Origin: Betaproteobacteria bacterium SCN2
GTDB taxonomy: Bacteria; Pseudomonadota; Gammaproteobacteria; Burkholderiales; Thiobacillaceae
DNA length: 48,245 bases
NCBI GenBank assembly: GCA_008923285.1
Contig: WBSG01000016.1
Coordinates: 1-48,245 of the forward strand
Direction: 5' to 3'
In this document: in pieces, positions 16,323 to 26,087 of the stretch
Numbering within the stretch: position 1 is the stretch's first letter
Layout of the letters: each line of letters begins with the position of its first letter
The notes under the pieces: model-generated
Told to the model about the DNA's origin: nothing
Seen by the model: only the letters and a program-made list of their open reading frames with translations
The model's database searches: none
Translations under genes and position numbers: made by a program

Positions 16323-17495
16323 TTATCCCGCCAGCAGCGCCTTGATTTCCTCGACCAGCGGCGGCAGCAGTTCATCCGCATTGGTCTCGCTGAATATCAG
16401 CGGCGGCACCAGCCGTACCACCTTGTCGGAAGTCACATTCACCAGGAAGCCGCGATCGCGCATCCTGCCGACGATGTCGCCGCAGGGACGATCCAGCTCG
16501 ATGCCGATCATCAGGCCCTCACCGCGGATCTCCGTCACGCCGGCGACGTCAGCCAGCATGGACTTCAACTGGGCGCGGATGTAGGCGCCAGTCTTCTCGG
16601 CGTTCTCGCGCAGATTCTGTTTTTCCACCGCTTCCAGGGTGGCAAGCGCTGCCGCACAGGCGAGCGGGTTGCCGCCGAAGGTGGAGCCGTGGTTGCCGGG
16701 CTTGAACACCTCGGCCGCTTCGCCGCGCGCGAGGCAGGCGCCGATCGGAACCCCGCCGCCCAGCCCCTTGGCCAGCGCCATCACGTCCGGCATCACGCCG
16801 CTGTGCTGGAATGCGAACCATGTGCCGGTGCGGGCGATGCCGGTCTGCACCTCGTCCAGCATCATCAGCAAGCCGAACTCGTCGCAAATCCTGCGCAGCT
16901 CGACCATGTAATCGCTGGCCGCCACGTTGATGCCGCCCTCGCCCTGCAAGGGCTCGACCAGCACTGCCACCACGTCCTGGTTGGTGGAAGCCACCTGGCG
17001 GATGGCGGCGATGTCATTGAACGGCACGCGGGCGAAGCCCGACAGCAAAGGCTCGAAACCGGCCTGGATCTTGCGGCTGCCGGTGGCGGACAAGGTCGCC
17101 ATGGTGCGGCCGTGGAAGGACTTCTCCGTGACGATGATGGTCGGGTTGGCGATGCCCTTGTTATGCCCGAAGAGGCGTGCGAGCTTGATCGCCGCCTCGT
17201 TCGCTTCGCAGCCCGAATTGCAGAAGAACGCCGTGTCCATGCCGGCCAGCCCGCACAGGCGGTCGGCCAGTTCCTCCTGGCGTTTCACGCGATACAGGTT
17301 GGAAGTATGGATCAGCGCTGCCGCCTGATCGGCGATGGCCTTGACCAGGCCGGGGTGCCCGTGGCCCAGGGTATTCACGGCAACGCCGGCCACCGCATCC
17401 AGATAGCGCTTGCCGTCTTCGTCCCACAGGTAAACGCCTTCGCCGCGTACGAACGCGAGCGGCTGGCGGGCATAGGTATTCATCAAATGTGACAT
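16323..17495 (-). CDS. argD: Acetylornithine aminotransferase
   Basis: 390 residues, a class III PLP transaminase. LMLDEVQTGIARTG precedes the PLP lysine in MALAKGLGGGVPIGA. It converts N-acetylglutamate semialdehyde to acetylornithine. Start ATG 17495 gives MSHLMNTYARQPLAF; ATG 17483 is an alternative. No strong ribosome site is seen for either. Confidence 0.96.
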   Translation of the reverse strand: MSHLMNTYARQPLAFVRGEGVYLWDEDGKRYLDAVAGVAVNTLGHGHPGLVKAIADQAAALIHTSNLYRVKRQEELADRLCGLAGMDTAFFCNSGCEANEAAIKLARLFGHNKGIANPTIIVTEKSFHGRTMATLSATGSRKIQAGFEPLLSGFARVPFNDIAAIRQVASTNQDVVAVLVEPLQGEGGINVAASDYMVELRRICDEFGLLMMLDEVQTGIARTGTWFAFQHSGVMPDVMALAKGLGGGVPIGACLARGEAAEVFKPGNHGSTFGGNPLACAAALATLEAVEKQNLRENAEKTGAYIRAQLKSMLADVAGVTEIRGEGLMIGIELDRPCGDIVGRMRDRGFLVNVTSDKVVRLVPPLIFSETNADELLPPLVEEIKALLAG

Positions 17496-17520
17496 GGCAA
17501 TTACCCAAACTGAAAAGCAA

Positions 17521-17542
17521 CACGGCGGCCAAAGCCGCCGTG
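17521..17542 (-). terminator. Terminator-like hairpin between the PuuD-like gene and argD
   Basis: CACGGCGGC (17521-17529), loop of 4, GCCGCCGTG (17534-17542): a perfect 9-base GC-rich stem. On the minus strand it lies after the PuuD-like stop and is followed by TTGCTTTTC, a weak U-tract. It probably ends the upstream transcript or attenuates entry into argD. Confidence 0.6.
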
Positions 17543-17563
17543 CGTAGTTATTTTGGCCTTATT

Positions 17564-18049
17564 CTAGCCGAAAATCACCCCGCCATGCTGCCAGCCGTAG
17601 GACATGAAGAACAGCATGGGAATGGACAGCATGGTATTGGTGCGCGAGGCCAGGAAGCCTACCCGGCGCGCCACCGCCTTCTCTTCCTCGGAAGCCGGTC
17701 TCATGCCCAGAATTTTCTGCTGGTTGGGCCAGATCAGCACCCACACGTTGAACAGCATGATGGTACCGAGCCAGGCGCCGATACCGATGCCTGCCCAGCC
17801 AGACTGCAGGGTGAATGCGGCGGTAAAGTTTTCCCCCAGCAGAGCCGCACCGGCCAGCCAGGTCACCACGGCCGCCCAGCGAAACCAGAACAGCGCGCGC
17901 GGCGCCACGTGCTTGCTGATGCCGGCGGCAGTACCGTCCTCGGCCGCGGCCTTGAGGGCGGCGACCTGAACGAAATTGAAGTAGTAAAGCAGGCCGATCC
18001 ACATGATGCCTGCCATGATGTGTATCCAACGGGCCAGTGCGAGTTCCAT
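17564..18049 (-). CDS. PuuD-like (urate hydroxylase N-terminal type) membrane protein
   Basis: 161 residues with about four transmembrane helices and conserved His/Trp near the N-terminus (ARWIHIMAGIMWIGLLYY). It resembles the membrane part of PuuD-type proteins but lacks any cytochrome c domain, so annotation as an oxidase is unsafe. LSIPMLFFMSYGW near the C-terminus is a family landmark. A 31-codon membrane gene ends 10 bases upstream; the two are very likely co-translated. Confidence 0.8.
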   Translation of the reverse strand: MELALARWIHIMAGIMWIGLLYYFNFVQVAALKAAAEDGTAAGISKHVAPRALFWFRWAAVVTWLAGAALLGENFTAAFTLQSGWAGIGIGAWLGTIMLFNVWVLIWPNQQKILGMRPASEEEKAVARRVGFLASRTNTMLSIPMLFFMSYGWQHGGVIFG

Positions 18050-18059
18050 TCTTGTCCCC

Positions 18060-18155
18060 TTACATCAGAAAATTCTTCACGACGACATACAGCACGACCG
18101 TCAGCACCAGACCGGAAATGAACGTGCCCCAGAGCGAATCGAGCGGATTTTTCAT
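18060..18155 (-). CDS. 31-residue single-pass membrane microprotein
   Basis: ATG 18155 to TAA 18060 encodes 31 residues: a charged N-terminus (MKNPLDSLWG) followed by one hydrophobic helix (about residues 11-26) and KNFLM. GGAGG lies 9 bases before the ATG, and the stop is 10 bases before the start of the PuuD-like gene. The hydrophobic design and the good ribosome site argue for a real gene. I infer a small accessory subunit of the PuuD-like membrane protein; I recognise no named family. Confidence 0.7.
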   Translation of the reverse strand: MKNPLDSLWGTFISGLVLTVVLYVVVKNFLM

Positions 18156-18197
18156 ACTGATGTTCCTCCAGTTTCCTGTTTCTAATCATTGCTCTAC

Positions 18198-18257
18198 AAA
18201 AAAACGCGGCACGCCCCGGTTCGGGTCTTCGATCCCCAAACACAGGGCGTGCCGCGT
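18198..18257 (-). terminator. Intrinsic terminator of sodB
   Basis: On the minus strand the 13-base arms at 18257-18245 and 18216-18204 (ACGCGGCACGCCC and its complement) enclose a 28-base loop and are followed by a run of seven T. It starts 21 bases after the sodB stop. Confidence 0.85.
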
Positions 18258-18277
18258 CAACCTGCGGCGCTCGCGGG

Positions 18278-18862
18278 TCAGGCGTAATTGGCTTCGGCGA
18301 ACTGCCAGTTGACCAGATGCTCGAGGAAGGTCTCGACGAACTTCGGGCGCAGGTTGCGGTAGTCGATGTAGTAGGCATGCTCCCAGACGTCAACGGTCAG
18401 GAGGGGCTTGTCGCCGGTGGTCAGCGGGGTGCCGGCCGGGCCCATGTTGACGATGTCGACCGAACCGTCGGCCTTCTTCACCAGCCAGGTCCAGCCCGAG
18501 CCGAAATTGCCCACGGCGCTGGTCTGGAAGGCTTTTTTGAACTCGTCGAAGTTGCCCCATTTCTTGTTGATGGCCTCGGCCAGCGCGCCGCCGGGTGCGC
18601 CGCCGCCGTTCGGCTTCATGCAGTTCCAGAAAAAGGTGTGGTTCCAGACCTGCGCGGCGTTGTTGTAAACGCCGCCGGCAGGCGCGCTCTTGACGATGTC
18701 TTCCAGCGACTTGCTCTCGAAGTCGGTGCCCTTGATCAGGTTGTTCAGGTTGGTGACATAGGCCTGATGGTGCTTGCTGTAGTGGTAATCGAAGGTCTCG
18801 GCGCTCATGTGCGGTGCGAGCGCATCCTTGGCATAGGGCAAAGCGGGCAGTTGGTGTTCCAT
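18278..18862 (-). CDS. sodB: Superoxide dismutase, Fe type
   Basis: 194 residues. Metal ligands are visible as His in YHYSKHHQAYV, His in QVWNHTFFW, and Asp/His in VDVWEHAYYIDYRN. GGALAEAI and the FGSGWTWLV context favour the iron enzyme over manganese, though the two cannot be separated surely by sequence alone. It removes cytoplasmic superoxide. A GGAGAG ribosome site precedes the ATG, a promoter lies about 100 bases upstream and an intrinsic terminator follows. Confidence 0.95.
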   Translation of the reverse strand: MEHQLPALPYAKDALAPHMSAETFDYHYSKHHQAYVTNLNNLIKGTDFESKSLEDIVKSAPAGGVYNNAAQVWNHTFFWNCMKPNGGGAPGGALAEAINKKWGNFDEFKKAFQTSAVGNFGSGWTWLVKKADGSVDIVNMGPAGTPLTTGDKPLLTVDVWEHAYYIDYRNLRPKFVETFLEHLVNWQFAEANYA

Positions 18863-18896
18863 GTTTCTCTCCTGGAGTTGATTGTCGTGTGGATTC

Positions 18897-18941
18897 AGGA
18901 AACCTCCGCGTGGGGGTCACAGCGGATTCTTCAGGTTTCCT
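18897..18941 (-). repeat. Inverted repeat in the sodB 5' leader
   Basis: AGGAAACCT (18897-18905) and AGGTTTCCT (18933-18941) are perfect 9-base arms, 27 bases apart. They lie between the predicted sodB promoter and its start codon, so the message leader could fold into a stem-loop or bind a dimeric regulator. Confidence 0.6.
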
Positions 18942-18966
18942 AAGGCTTGAAACCGCGGAAGACTGA

Positions 18967-18995
18967 ATTCTAGCCGCCGTCTCAGTCCCGGGCAA
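18967..18995 (-). promoter_or_regulatory. sodB: Predicted sodB promoter
   Basis: On the minus strand TTGCCC (18995-18990) is separated by 17 bases from TAGAAT (18972-18967). The -10 matches 5 of 6 consensus bases and the -35 is weaker. It gives a leader of roughly 100 bases. Confidence 0.5.
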
Positions 18996-19139
18996 TAGTT
19001 GACTGAATCCGTCGAGTATTTTTATTTCCGAGCAGTCGGCACTCGGCTGTGGCGGCATGTCCAAAAGCCAGTGGCGCGGCATCCGCCACAATCACTCGGC
19101 GTGCTAAAATCCTCGAATTGAGTTCATTTTGCAACGATC

Positions 19140-19421
19140 ATGCCGGCTCTTTCTTCCAAGCAGCTCATTATTCGCGGGGTCACCCGCGCCGGACAGACCT
19201 TCCGGCCAAGCGACTGGGCGGAAAGACTCGCAGGCGTGTTGTCCGTCTTCAGCATCGATTCGCGCATCAACTACTCGCCCTATTTGCACCCAACGAGTTG
19301 CGAAAAACTCAAGTGCCTGGTTGTCGATACCCAGCTCGAGGAAATCGATAACCGCGCCTGGGGCTTCATCATGGGCTTTGCGCGTGACAACGATCTCGTG
19401 GTCGAACCCTTCACACGCTGA
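19140..19421 (+). CDS. DUF3579 protein
   Basis: 93 residues matching the betaproteobacterial DUF3579 pattern (IIRGVTRAGQTFRPSDWAER, then YSPYLHP and the C-terminal WGFIMGFARDNDL). Its function is unknown. TAAAAT at 19105-19110 could be its -10 box. It converges on rpsT, sharing a bidirectional terminator. Confidence 0.88.
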   Translation: MPALSSKQLIIRGVTRAGQTFRPSDWAERLAGVLSVFSIDSRINYSPYLHPTSCEKLKCLVVDTQLEEIDNRAWGFIMGFARDNDLVVEPFTR

Positions 19422-19451
19422 TTCCGCGACGCATCACGGGGAAAGCACCAC

Positions 19452-19482
19452 AAAAAAACGCCGCTTCAAGCGGCGTTTTTTT
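19452..19482. terminator. Bidirectional intrinsic terminator (DUF3579 gene / rpsT)
   Basis: Seven A, CGCCGCT (19459-19465), 3-base loop, AGCGGCG (19469-19475), seven T. It is perfectly symmetrical, so it can stop transcripts of the DUF3579 gene (+) and rpsT (-). Confidence 0.93.
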
Positions 19483-19501
19483 CGCACTGGAGACCTAACG
19501 G

Positions 19502-19765
19502 TCAGGCCATGGCCTTGATGGCCTGGGCCAGGCGGCTCTTGTGGCGAGCGGCCTTGTTCTTGTGAATGATCTTCTTGTCGGCAATGCTGTCGATCACGCT
19601 CATGGAAGCCTGGAACACGCCGGCAGCGGCTGACTTGTCGCCAGCGGCGATCGCGGCGCGGACTTTCTTGATGGCGGTGCGCAGTTCGGAACGCTGGGCC
19701 ATGTTGTGTGCACGCGCTGCGAGAGCCTGGCGGGCACGCTTGCGGGCTTGAACGGTGTTTGCCAT
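19502..19765 (-). CDS. rpsT: 30S ribosomal protein S20
   Basis: 87 residues, very basic, with the canonical [14 protein letters not shown] start. It binds 16S rRNA early in 30S assembly. It is divergent from murJ, a typical proteobacterial order. It has a strong promoter and a leader hairpin, consistent with the autoregulation known for S20 in E. coli. Confidence 0.98.
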   Translation of the reverse strand: MANTVQARKRARQALAARAHNMAQRSELRTAIKKVRAAIAAGDKSAAAGVFQASMSVIDSIADKKIIHKNKAARHKSRLAQAIKAMA

Positions 19766-19787
19766 TTAATATGGACTCCTGAAAACA

Positions 19788-19808
19788 GGCTTTCCGCAAG
19801 GGAAAGCC
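19788..19808 (-). promoter_or_regulatory. rpsT: rpsT leader hairpin
   Basis: GGCTTTCC (19788-19795), loop of 5, GGAAAGCC (19801-19808). It lies in the rpsT message leader about 22 bases before the ATG, followed on the minus strand by TGTTTTC and AGGAG. It may be an S20 binding or translation-control element, or a weak attenuator. Confidence 0.6.
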
Positions 19809-19845
19809 CAGATAAATCGGATAGCAGAATGCAATAAAGCGTGAG

Positions 19846-19875
19846 ATTATAAGGGAAAAATAGAATTCGCGGCAA
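19846..19875 (-). promoter_or_regulatory. rpsT: rpsT promoter
   Basis: On the minus strand TTGCCG (19875-19870) is separated by 18 bases from a perfect TATAAT (19851-19846). Confidence 0.75.
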
Positions 19876-19914
19876 GCCCGACATAAAACCGAAAAAACCC
19901 CGCCCGCACACTGC

Positions 19915-21450
19915 ATGAATCTGCTCAAAGCGCTTGCGACCATCAGCAGCTTTACCCTGCTTTCCCGCATCACCGGCTTCGTCCGCGACCTGCTGATCGC
20001 CCGCGCCTTCGGCGCCGGCATGATGACCGACGCCTTTTTCGTCGCCTTCAAGCTGCCCAACCTGCTCAGGCGACTGTTTGCCGAGGGCGCCTTTTCCCAG
20101 GCTTTCGTGCCCATCCTGGCCGAATACAAGAACAGGCACGGCGACGAAGCCGCCCACCTGCTGGTCAGCAAGACTGCCACGCTGCTGAGCCTTGCGCTCG
20201 CCCTTGTTGCCGCCCTGGGGGTGCTGGCCGCACCGCTGCTGGTCTACGTCAGCGCCCCGGGCTTTGCCAGCGAGCCAGCCAAATTCGAGCTCACCGTGCT
20301 GCTCACCCGCATCACCTTTCCCTACATCGCCTTCATGTCGCTGGTGGCCCTGGCCGCGGGCGTACTCAATACCTGGAGCCGGTTTTCCATTCCTGCCTTT
20401 ACCCCGGTACTGCTCAACGTATCGCTGATCCTGGCCGCCACCGTGGCCGCGCCCTGGTTCGACCCGCCGGTGATGGCGCTGGCCTGGGGCGTGCTGCTGG
20501 GCGGCGTGCTGCAGCTTTCCCTGCAGTTCGGCGCGCTGCATCGGCTGGGCATGCTGCCCAAATTCGCCCTGGACCTTTCCGATCCCGGCGTGCGCCGCAT
20601 TCTGATTCTGATGGGACCGGCCACCATTGGGGTTTCGGTTGCGCAGATCAGCCTGCTCATCAACACCATCTTCGCTTCCTTCCTCGACACCGGCAGCGTG
20701 TCCTGGCTGTACTACGCCGACCGCCTGATGGAGTTCCCCACCGGCATGATGGGCGTGGCGCTCGGCACCGTGCTGTTGCCCTCGCTCGCCAAGCATTACA
20801 GCGACGAATCCACCGAAGAGTTCTCCAAACTGCTGGACTGGGGCCTGCGGCTCACCCTGTTGCTGGCGCTGCCTGCCGCCGCGGCGCTGGCGGTGCTATC
20901 GGTGCCGCTGATCGCCACCCTGTTTCTCTATGGCGAGTTCGGCGTGCACGACCTGTGGATGACGCGCCAGGCGCTGATGGCCTACTCGCTCGGCCTTCTG
21001 GGTCTCATCATGGTGAAGGTGCTGGCGCCGGGCTTCTATGCGCGTCAGAACATCCGCACGCCGGTAAAAGTCGCCATCTTCACCCTGATCGCCACCCAGT
21101 TGATGAACCTCGCCTTCATCATCCCCTTCAAGCACGCCGGGCTTGCGCTCGCCATCGGCCTCGGCGCCTGCATGAACGCAGGCATCCTCTACGCTCTGCT
21201 GCGCAAGCACCGCATCTACACGCCGCAATCGGGCTGGCCCATGTTCATGCTCAAGGTCGTCACCGCCGTGCTGCTGATGTGCGGCACGCTGTACTGGGCG
21301 CACGGCCCGGACGCCGCCTGGCTCGAATCGGGTTTCCTGCCGCGCGTCATCAAGCTGGGCTGGATGGTTGTGCTGGGGGCAGGGGTCTATTTCATCGCGC
21401 TGCTGGTCATGGGCATTCGGCCCGCACAGTTTTACCGTAAAGCTGCATAG
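19915..21450 (+). CDS. murJ: Lipid II flippase MurJ
   Basis: 511 residues with about 14 transmembrane helices (MOP superfamily). The N-terminus ISSFTLLSRITGFVRD and DAFFVAFKLPNLLRRLFAEG are MurJ signatures, including the conserved Arg residues of the central cavity. It moves lipid II across the inner membrane for peptidoglycan synthesis. No clear ribosome site precedes the ATG. It is first of a plus-strand series with ribF, ileS, lspA, fkpB and ispH. Confidence 0.97.
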   Translation: MNLLKALATISSFTLLSRITGFVRDLLIARAFGAGMMTDAFFVAFKLPNLLRRLFAEGAFSQAFVPILAEYKNRHGDEAAHLLVSKTATLLSLALALVAALGVLAAPLLVYVSAPGFASEPAKFELTVLLTRITFPYIAFMSLVALAAGVLNTWSRFSIPAFTPVLLNVSLILAATVAAPWFDPPVMALAWGVLLGGVLQLSLQFGALHRLGMLPKFALDLSDPGVRRILILMGPATIGVSVAQISLLINTIFASFLDTGSVSWLYYADRLMEFPTGMMGVALGTVLLPSLAKHYSDESTEEFSKLLDWGLRLTLLLALPAAAALAVLSVPLIATLFLYGEFGVHDLWMTRQALMAYSLGLLGLIMVKVLAPGFYARQNIRTPVKVAIFTLIATQLMNLAFIIPFKHAGLALAIGLGACMNAGILYALLRKHRIYTPQSGWPMFMLKVVTAVLLMCGTLYWAHGPDAAWLESGFLPRVIKLGWMVVLGAGVYFIALLVMGIRPAQFYRKAA

Positions 21451-21483
21451 CCGGTAAAATCCAGCTTTTTGGTCCACTCGCCC

Positions 21484-22419
21484 ATGCGCATCACCCACGG
21501 CCTGCAAGCCGGCAACAGCCCCGCCAGCGCTCCGCATGCGGTCACCATCGGCAATTTCGATGGCCTGCACCGGGGGCATCAGGCCATGCTCGCGCGCCTC
21601 AAGGAAGAGGCCGCCAAGCGCGGCCTGCCAAGCTGCGTGCTGACCTTCGAGCCGCATCCGCGCGAATTCTTCGCCCCGGCACAGGCGCCGGCCCGGCTTT
21701 CCAGTCTGCGCGAGAAAAGCGAACTGATCCGCGGCGCCGGCATCGACCGCCTGCATGTATGCCGCTTCAACCAGCGCTTTGCTTCGCTCTCCCCTGACGA
21801 TTTCATCCAGCAGGTATTGATCAATTCGCTGGGCACGCGCTGGCTGCTGGTGGGCGACGATTTCCGTTTCGGAGCGCAGCGTGCGGGGGACTTCGCCCTG
21901 TTGAAGGAAGCCGGCGACAGGCTCGGTTTCGAAGTCGAATCCCTGCCCACTGTCAGCGTGGAGGGCAAGCGCGCCTCCAGCACGGCCGTGCGCGAGGCGC
22001 TCGCCGCCGGCGACATGCAGCATGCCACCGAGTTGCTGGGCCGGCCCTATAGCATTTCCGGCCATGTCATGCATGGCAACAAGCTCGGCCGGCAAATCGG
22101 CTTCCCCACCGCCAACATCCAACTGCAACACAACCGCCCGCCGTTGTCCGGTATCTTCGCGGTCGAGGTTTATGGCCTGAACGGCGCCCCGCTGCAGGGC
22201 GTGGCCAGCCTCGGCACCCGTCCGACCGTTCACGAGAACGGCAAGCCCACGCTGGAAGTGTTCATTTTCGATTTCCGCGACGACCTCTACGGCCGCCGCC
22301 TGCGCGTGGATTTCCTCAGAAAGCTGCGTGACGAGGAAAAATATCCCGACCTCGACGCGCTCATCGCCCAGATCAACCGCGACGTGGATAACGCGCGCGC
22401 CTTTTTTGCCTCAAGATAA
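21484..22419 (+). CDS. ribF: Bifunctional riboflavin kinase / FAD synthetase
   Basis: 311 residues. The N-terminal nucleotidyltransferase has [16 protein letters not shown]; the C-terminal riboflavin kinase has [16 protein letters not shown]. It makes FMN and FAD. ATG 21484 is preferred to an in-frame TTG at 21469 because it matches the family start; neither has a clear ribosome site. It lies between murJ and ileS, a common order. Confidence 0.96.
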   Translation: MRITHGLQAGNSPASAPHAVTIGNFDGLHRGHQAMLARLKEEAAKRGLPSCVLTFEPHPREFFAPAQAPARLSSLREKSELIRGAGIDRLHVCRFNQRFASLSPDDFIQQVLINSLGTRWLLVGDDFRFGAQRAGDFALLKEAGDRLGFEVESLPTVSVEGKRASSTAVREALAAGDMQHATELLGRPYSISGHVMHGNKLGRQIGFPTANIQLQHNRPPLSGIFAVEVYGLNGAPLQGVASLGTRPTVHENGKPTLEVFIFDFRDDLYGRRLRVDFLRKLRDEEKYPDLDALIAQINRDVDNARAFFASR

Positions 22420-22421
22420 AC

Positions 22422-25187
22422 ATGGCCGACTACAAAGACACGCTCAATCTGCCCGACACGCCCTTTCCCATGCGCGGCGACCTCGCCAAGCGCGAGCCGG
22501 GCTGGGTCAAGCTATGGCAGGAGAAAAACCGCTACCGCCAGATCCGCGACAAGGCCGCCGGCCGCCCCAAGTTCATCCTGCATGACGGCCCCCCCTACGC
22601 CAACGGCGACATCCATATCGGCCACGCGGTGAACAAGATCCTCAAGGACATCATCGTCAAGTCCAAGACCCTGGCCGGCTTCGACGCGCCTTACGTGCCG
22701 GGCTGGGACTGCCACGGCCTGCCCATCGAACTGATGGTGGAAAAGACTCACGGCAAGAACCTGCCGCCGGCCAGGTTCCGCGAACTGTGCCGCGAATACG
22801 CCGCCAGCCAGATCGAGCGCCAGAAGACCGACTTCATCCGCCTGGGCGTCCTGGGCGACTGGGAAAATCCCTACCGCACCATGGATTTCCGGTTCGAGGC
22901 CGACATCATCCGCGTGCTGGGCGACATCCAGAAAGCCGGCTACCTCTACCAGGGCGCCAAGCCGGTGCACTGGTGCGTGGATTGCGGCTCGGCGCTGGCC
23001 GAGGCCGAAGTCGAGTACGAGGACAAGACCTCGCCCGCCATCGACGTCGCCTTCCAGGTGGTGGCCAGGGAAGAACTGGCCAGGCGCCTGCACGTCGCCC
23101 TGCCCGACAAGCCGGTGTACGCGGCTATCTGGACCACCACGCCGTGGACCCTGCCCGCCAACCAGGCCGTGGCCCTGCATCCCGAGTTCGCCTACGAACT
23201 GCACGACACCGACAAGGGCGTACTGATCCTGGCGCGCGAACTCGCACTCTCCGCGCTCGAACGCTACAAGCTGGTAAGCAACGTGCTGACCGACTTCCCC
23301 GGCAAGGTGCTGGAAGGCCTGCAACTGCAGCACCCCTTCTATGATCGCCAGGTGCCGGTGATCCTCGCCGATTTCGTGACGCTGGACGCCGGCGTCGGCC
23401 AGGTGCACATCGCCCCCGGCCACGGCCACGACGACTATCTCGCCGGCCTCAAGTACGGCCTCAAGGTCGACAATCCCGTGGGCGACGACGGCAAGTTCTA
23501 CGCCGACACGCCGCTTCTGGGCGGGCAAAGCATCTGGGACGGCAACAAGACCGTGCTGGAAATCCTCAGCAACAACGGCGCCCTGCTCGCGCAGGCCAAG
23601 CTGCAGCACAGCTACCCCCATTGCTGGCGGCACAAGACGCCGATCATTTTCCGCGCCACGCGCCAGTGGTTCATCGGCATGGAAGTGAAGGGCAAAGCAG
23701 GCAGCTTGCGTGAAATCGCCACCAAAGCCGTCGACGCCACCGAGTTCTTCCCGGCCTGGGGCCGCGCGCGGCTGGAGGCCATGATGAAGAACCGCCCGGA
23801 CTGGTGCATTTCGCGCCAGCGCAACTGGGGCGTGCCGATCCCGCTCTTCACCCACAAGCAAAGCGGCGAACTGCATCCGCGCACGCCGGAACTGATCGAG
23901 GAAATCGCCAAGCGCGTGGAACAGGCCGGCATCGAAGCCTGGTTCAGTCTGGACGCGGCCGAACTCATCGGCAATGACGCCGCGCAGTATGAAAAATCCT
24001 CGCATACCCTGGACGTCTGGTTCGATTCCGGCAGCACCCATGCCTGCGTGCTGAAGCAGCGCCCGGAACTGGCACACCCCGCCGATCTGTATCTGGAAGG
24101 GTCGGACCAGCACCGCGGCTGGTTCCAGAGTTCGCTCCTCACCGGCTGCGCGAGCGACGGCCGCGCGCCCTACAAGGCCCTGCTGACGCATGGGTTTGTC
24201 GTTGACGGCCAGGGCCGCAAGATGAGCAAGTCCAAGGGCAACGTGGTGGCGCCGCAAAAGGTCATGGACCAGTACGGCGCCGACATCCTGCGCCTGTGGG
24301 TGGCGACCACCGACTATTCCGGCGAGCTCTCCATCTCCGACGAGATCCTCAAGCGCGTGGTGGAAAGCTACCGGCGCCTGAGGAACACGCTGCGCTTCCT
24401 GCTCGCCAACACCGACGACTTCGACGCCAAGACCCAATCGATGCCAGTCAGCGAGTGGCTGGAAATCGACCGCTATGCGCTGGCGCTGACACGCAAGCTG
24501 CAGCAGGAACTCACTGCGCACTACGCTGCCTATGAGTTCCACCTGGTCGCGCAAAAGCTGCAAAGCTTCTGCTCCGAGGACCTCGGCGGCTTCTACCTCG
24601 ACATCCTCAAGGACCGCCTCTACACCACGGCCAAGGATTCCCCTGCCCGCCGCGCGGCGCAGAACGCGCTCTATCACATCACCCAGGCGCTCACCCGCCT
24701 GATGGCGCCGATTCTTTCCTTCACCGGCGAAGAAGTGCATGCGGTGCTGGGCAGAAATGCTGAAGACAGCGTGTTCTTACACACCTGGCATGCCCTGCCC
24801 GAGCAGTCCGACGAGGCCGCCTTGCTCGACCGCTGGCAGCAGATCCGCGACTACCGCGCGCAAGTGCTCAAGGAACTGGAGAACGCGCGCAGCGCCAGCC
24901 AGATCGGCTCCTCCCTGCAAGCCGAAGTCATTCTGCATGTGCAGCCCGACAGCCACGCCCTGCTGTCTTCGCTGGGCGACGACCTGCGTTTCGTGCTGAT
25001 CACATCGAAGGTGGAACTGGTAGCAGCCGAGGAAAACCGCATCCTGGTCATCGCCTCCGGCCACGCCAAGTGCGAGCGCTGCTGGCACTACCGCGAGGAT
25101 GTCGGCGCGGATGCGGCGCATCCGCAACTGTGCGGCCGCTGCGCCAGCAACCTCTTCGGCAAAGGCGAGGCCAGATCTCATGCATAA
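22422..25187 (+). CDS. ileS: Isoleucyl-tRNA synthetase
   Basis: 921 residues, class I. HIGH motif [16 protein letters not shown] (about residues 59-74), KMSKS motif [10 protein letters not shown] (about 600), the editing CP1 domain between them, and a C-terminal zinc finger with four Cys ([10 protein letters not shown]...CGRC). It is the bacterial type. Its last 8 bases overlap lspA. Confidence 0.98.
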   Translation: MADYKDTLNLPDTPFPMRGDLAKREPGWVKLWQEKNRYRQIRDKAAGRPKFILHDGPPYANGDIHIGHAVNKILKDIIVKSKTLAGFDAPYVPGWDCHGLPIELMVEKTHGKNLPPARFRELCREYAASQIERQKTDFIRLGVLGDWENPYRTMDFRFEADIIRVLGDIQKAGYLYQGAKPVHWCVDCGSALAEAEVEYEDKTSPAIDVAFQVVAREELARRLHVALPDKPVYAAIWTTTPWTLPANQAVALHPEFAYELHDTDKGVLILARELALSALERYKLVSNVLTDFPGKVLEGLQLQHPFYDRQVPVILADFVTLDAGVGQVHIAPGHGHDDYLAGLKYGLKVDNPVGDDGKFYADTPLLGGQSIWDGNKTVLEILSNNGALLAQAKLQHSYPHCWRHKTPIIFRATRQWFIGMEVKGKAGSLREIATKAVDATEFFPAWGRARLEAMMKNRPDWCISRQRNWGVPIPLFTHKQSGELHPRTPELIEEIAKRVEQAGIEAWFSLDAAELIGNDAAQYEKSSHTLDVWFDSGSTHACVLKQRPELAHPADLYLEGSDQHRGWFQSSLLTGCASDGRAPYKALLTHGFVVDGQGRKMSKSKGNVVAPQKVMDQYGADILRLWVATTDYSGELSISDEILKRVVESYRRLRNTLRFLLANTDDFDAKTQSMPVSEWLEIDRYALALTRKLQQELTAHYAAYEFHLVAQKLQSFCSEDLGGFYLDILKDRLYTTAKDSPARRAAQNALYHITQALTRLMAPILSFTGEEVHAVLGRNAEDSVFLHTWHALPEQSDEAALLDRWQQIRDYRAQVLKELENARSASQIGSSLQAEVILHVQPDSHALLSSLGDDLRFVLITSKVELVAAEENRILVIASGHAKCERCWHYREDVGADAAHPQLCGRCASNLFGKGEARSHA

Positions 25188-25638
25188 GTGGTTGTGGATA
25201 GCGGCTCTGGTCTTCGCCGTCGACCAGATCACCAAGTGGGCGATCTTTCTTGGCCTGGAATACCACGCCATGATCCCGGTGCTGCCCTTCTTCAGCATCG
25301 TGCACGTGCACAATACCGGCGCCGCCTTCAGTTTTCTGGCTGACGCCGGCGGCTGGCAACGCTGGTTCTTCCTCGGCATCGGCGTCGCGGCAAGCGCCTT
25401 CATCCTGCACCTGCTGCGCAAGCACCATGACGAGGCGCTCATGGCCGTCGCGCTTGCCCTGATCCTGGGCGGCGCACTCGGCAACGTCTTCGATCGCGTA
25501 TGGCACGGCTTCGTCGTGGATTTCCTCTACTTCCACTACCAGAGCTACGCTTTCCCCGCTTTCAACGTGGCGGATTCCGCCATCACCGTGGGTGCGGCGC
25601 TGCTGATCTGGGACAGCCTGAGGCGCAAACCCGCATGA
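25180..25638 (+). CDS. lspA: Lipoprotein signal peptidase (signal peptidase II)
   Basis: 152 residues, four transmembrane helices. The aspartyl-protease dyad is visible in [16 protein letters not shown] and AFNVADSAI. It cleaves prolipoprotein signal peptides after lipidation. ATG 25180 lies inside the ileS end, and its stop overlaps fkpB in ATGA. Confidence 0.95.
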   Translation: MHKWLWIAALVFAVDQITKWAIFLGLEYHAMIPVLPFFSIVHVHNTGAAFSFLADAGGWQRWFFLGIGVAASAFILHLLRKHHDEALMAVALALILGGALGNVFDRVWHGFVVDFLYFHYQSYAFPAFNVADSAITVGAALLIWDSLRRKPA

Positions 25639-26087
25639 GCGCGCAAGCCGTCGCCTATGGCGATACCGTACAGCTTCGCTACGCCATTCGCCTTCGGGAC
25701 GGCCAGGAAATCGTGTCCAATTTCGAAGAGTCCGAGCCAGACACCCTCACTCTCGGCGACGGCACTCTGGCGCAGGCGCTGGAACAATGGCTGATCGGCC
25801 TGAAGCCGGGCGAGCGCCATGTGTTTTTACTGGAGCCATGGCAGGCATTTGGCACCAGCAGCGAGGAAATGGTGCAGACCCTCAGGACCGAGGACATTCC
25901 GCCCGGCATGCAACTCGAACCCGGCACCCTGGTCGAATTTGAACTGCCCAACGGCCAGACCCTGGCCGGCAGCATCCTCGACGTCGCCCCGGAAGGCGTC
26001 AAGGTCGACTTCAACCATCCCCTGGCTGACTGTCCAATCGAATTCGAGGTTGAAGTCTCATCCATACAGCAGAAAGATTCGGCATGA
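25635..26087 (+). CDS. fkpB: FKBP-type peptidyl-prolyl isomerase, SlpA/FkpB type
   Basis: 150 residues. The split FKBP domain with inserted flap (residues about 70-130, [12 protein letters not shown] onward) is the SlyD/SlpA form, without the His-rich tail of SlyD. It sits between lspA and ispH with 4-base overlaps on both sides, the same order as in E. coli. Confidence 0.94.
   Translation: MSAQAVAYGDTVQLRYAIRLRDGQEIVSNFEESEPDTLTLGDGTLAQALEQWLIGLKPGERHVFLLEPWQAFGTSSEEMVQTLRTEDIPPGMQLEPGTLVEFELPNGQTLAGSILDVAPEGVKVDFNHPLADCPIEFEVEVSSIQQKDSA

Noticed and set aside
22512-24740. 742-codon minus-strand frame opposite ileS
   Set aside because: It is a shadow of a fully conserved ileS; the composition is Gly/Val/Asp/His-rich and there are no motifs.
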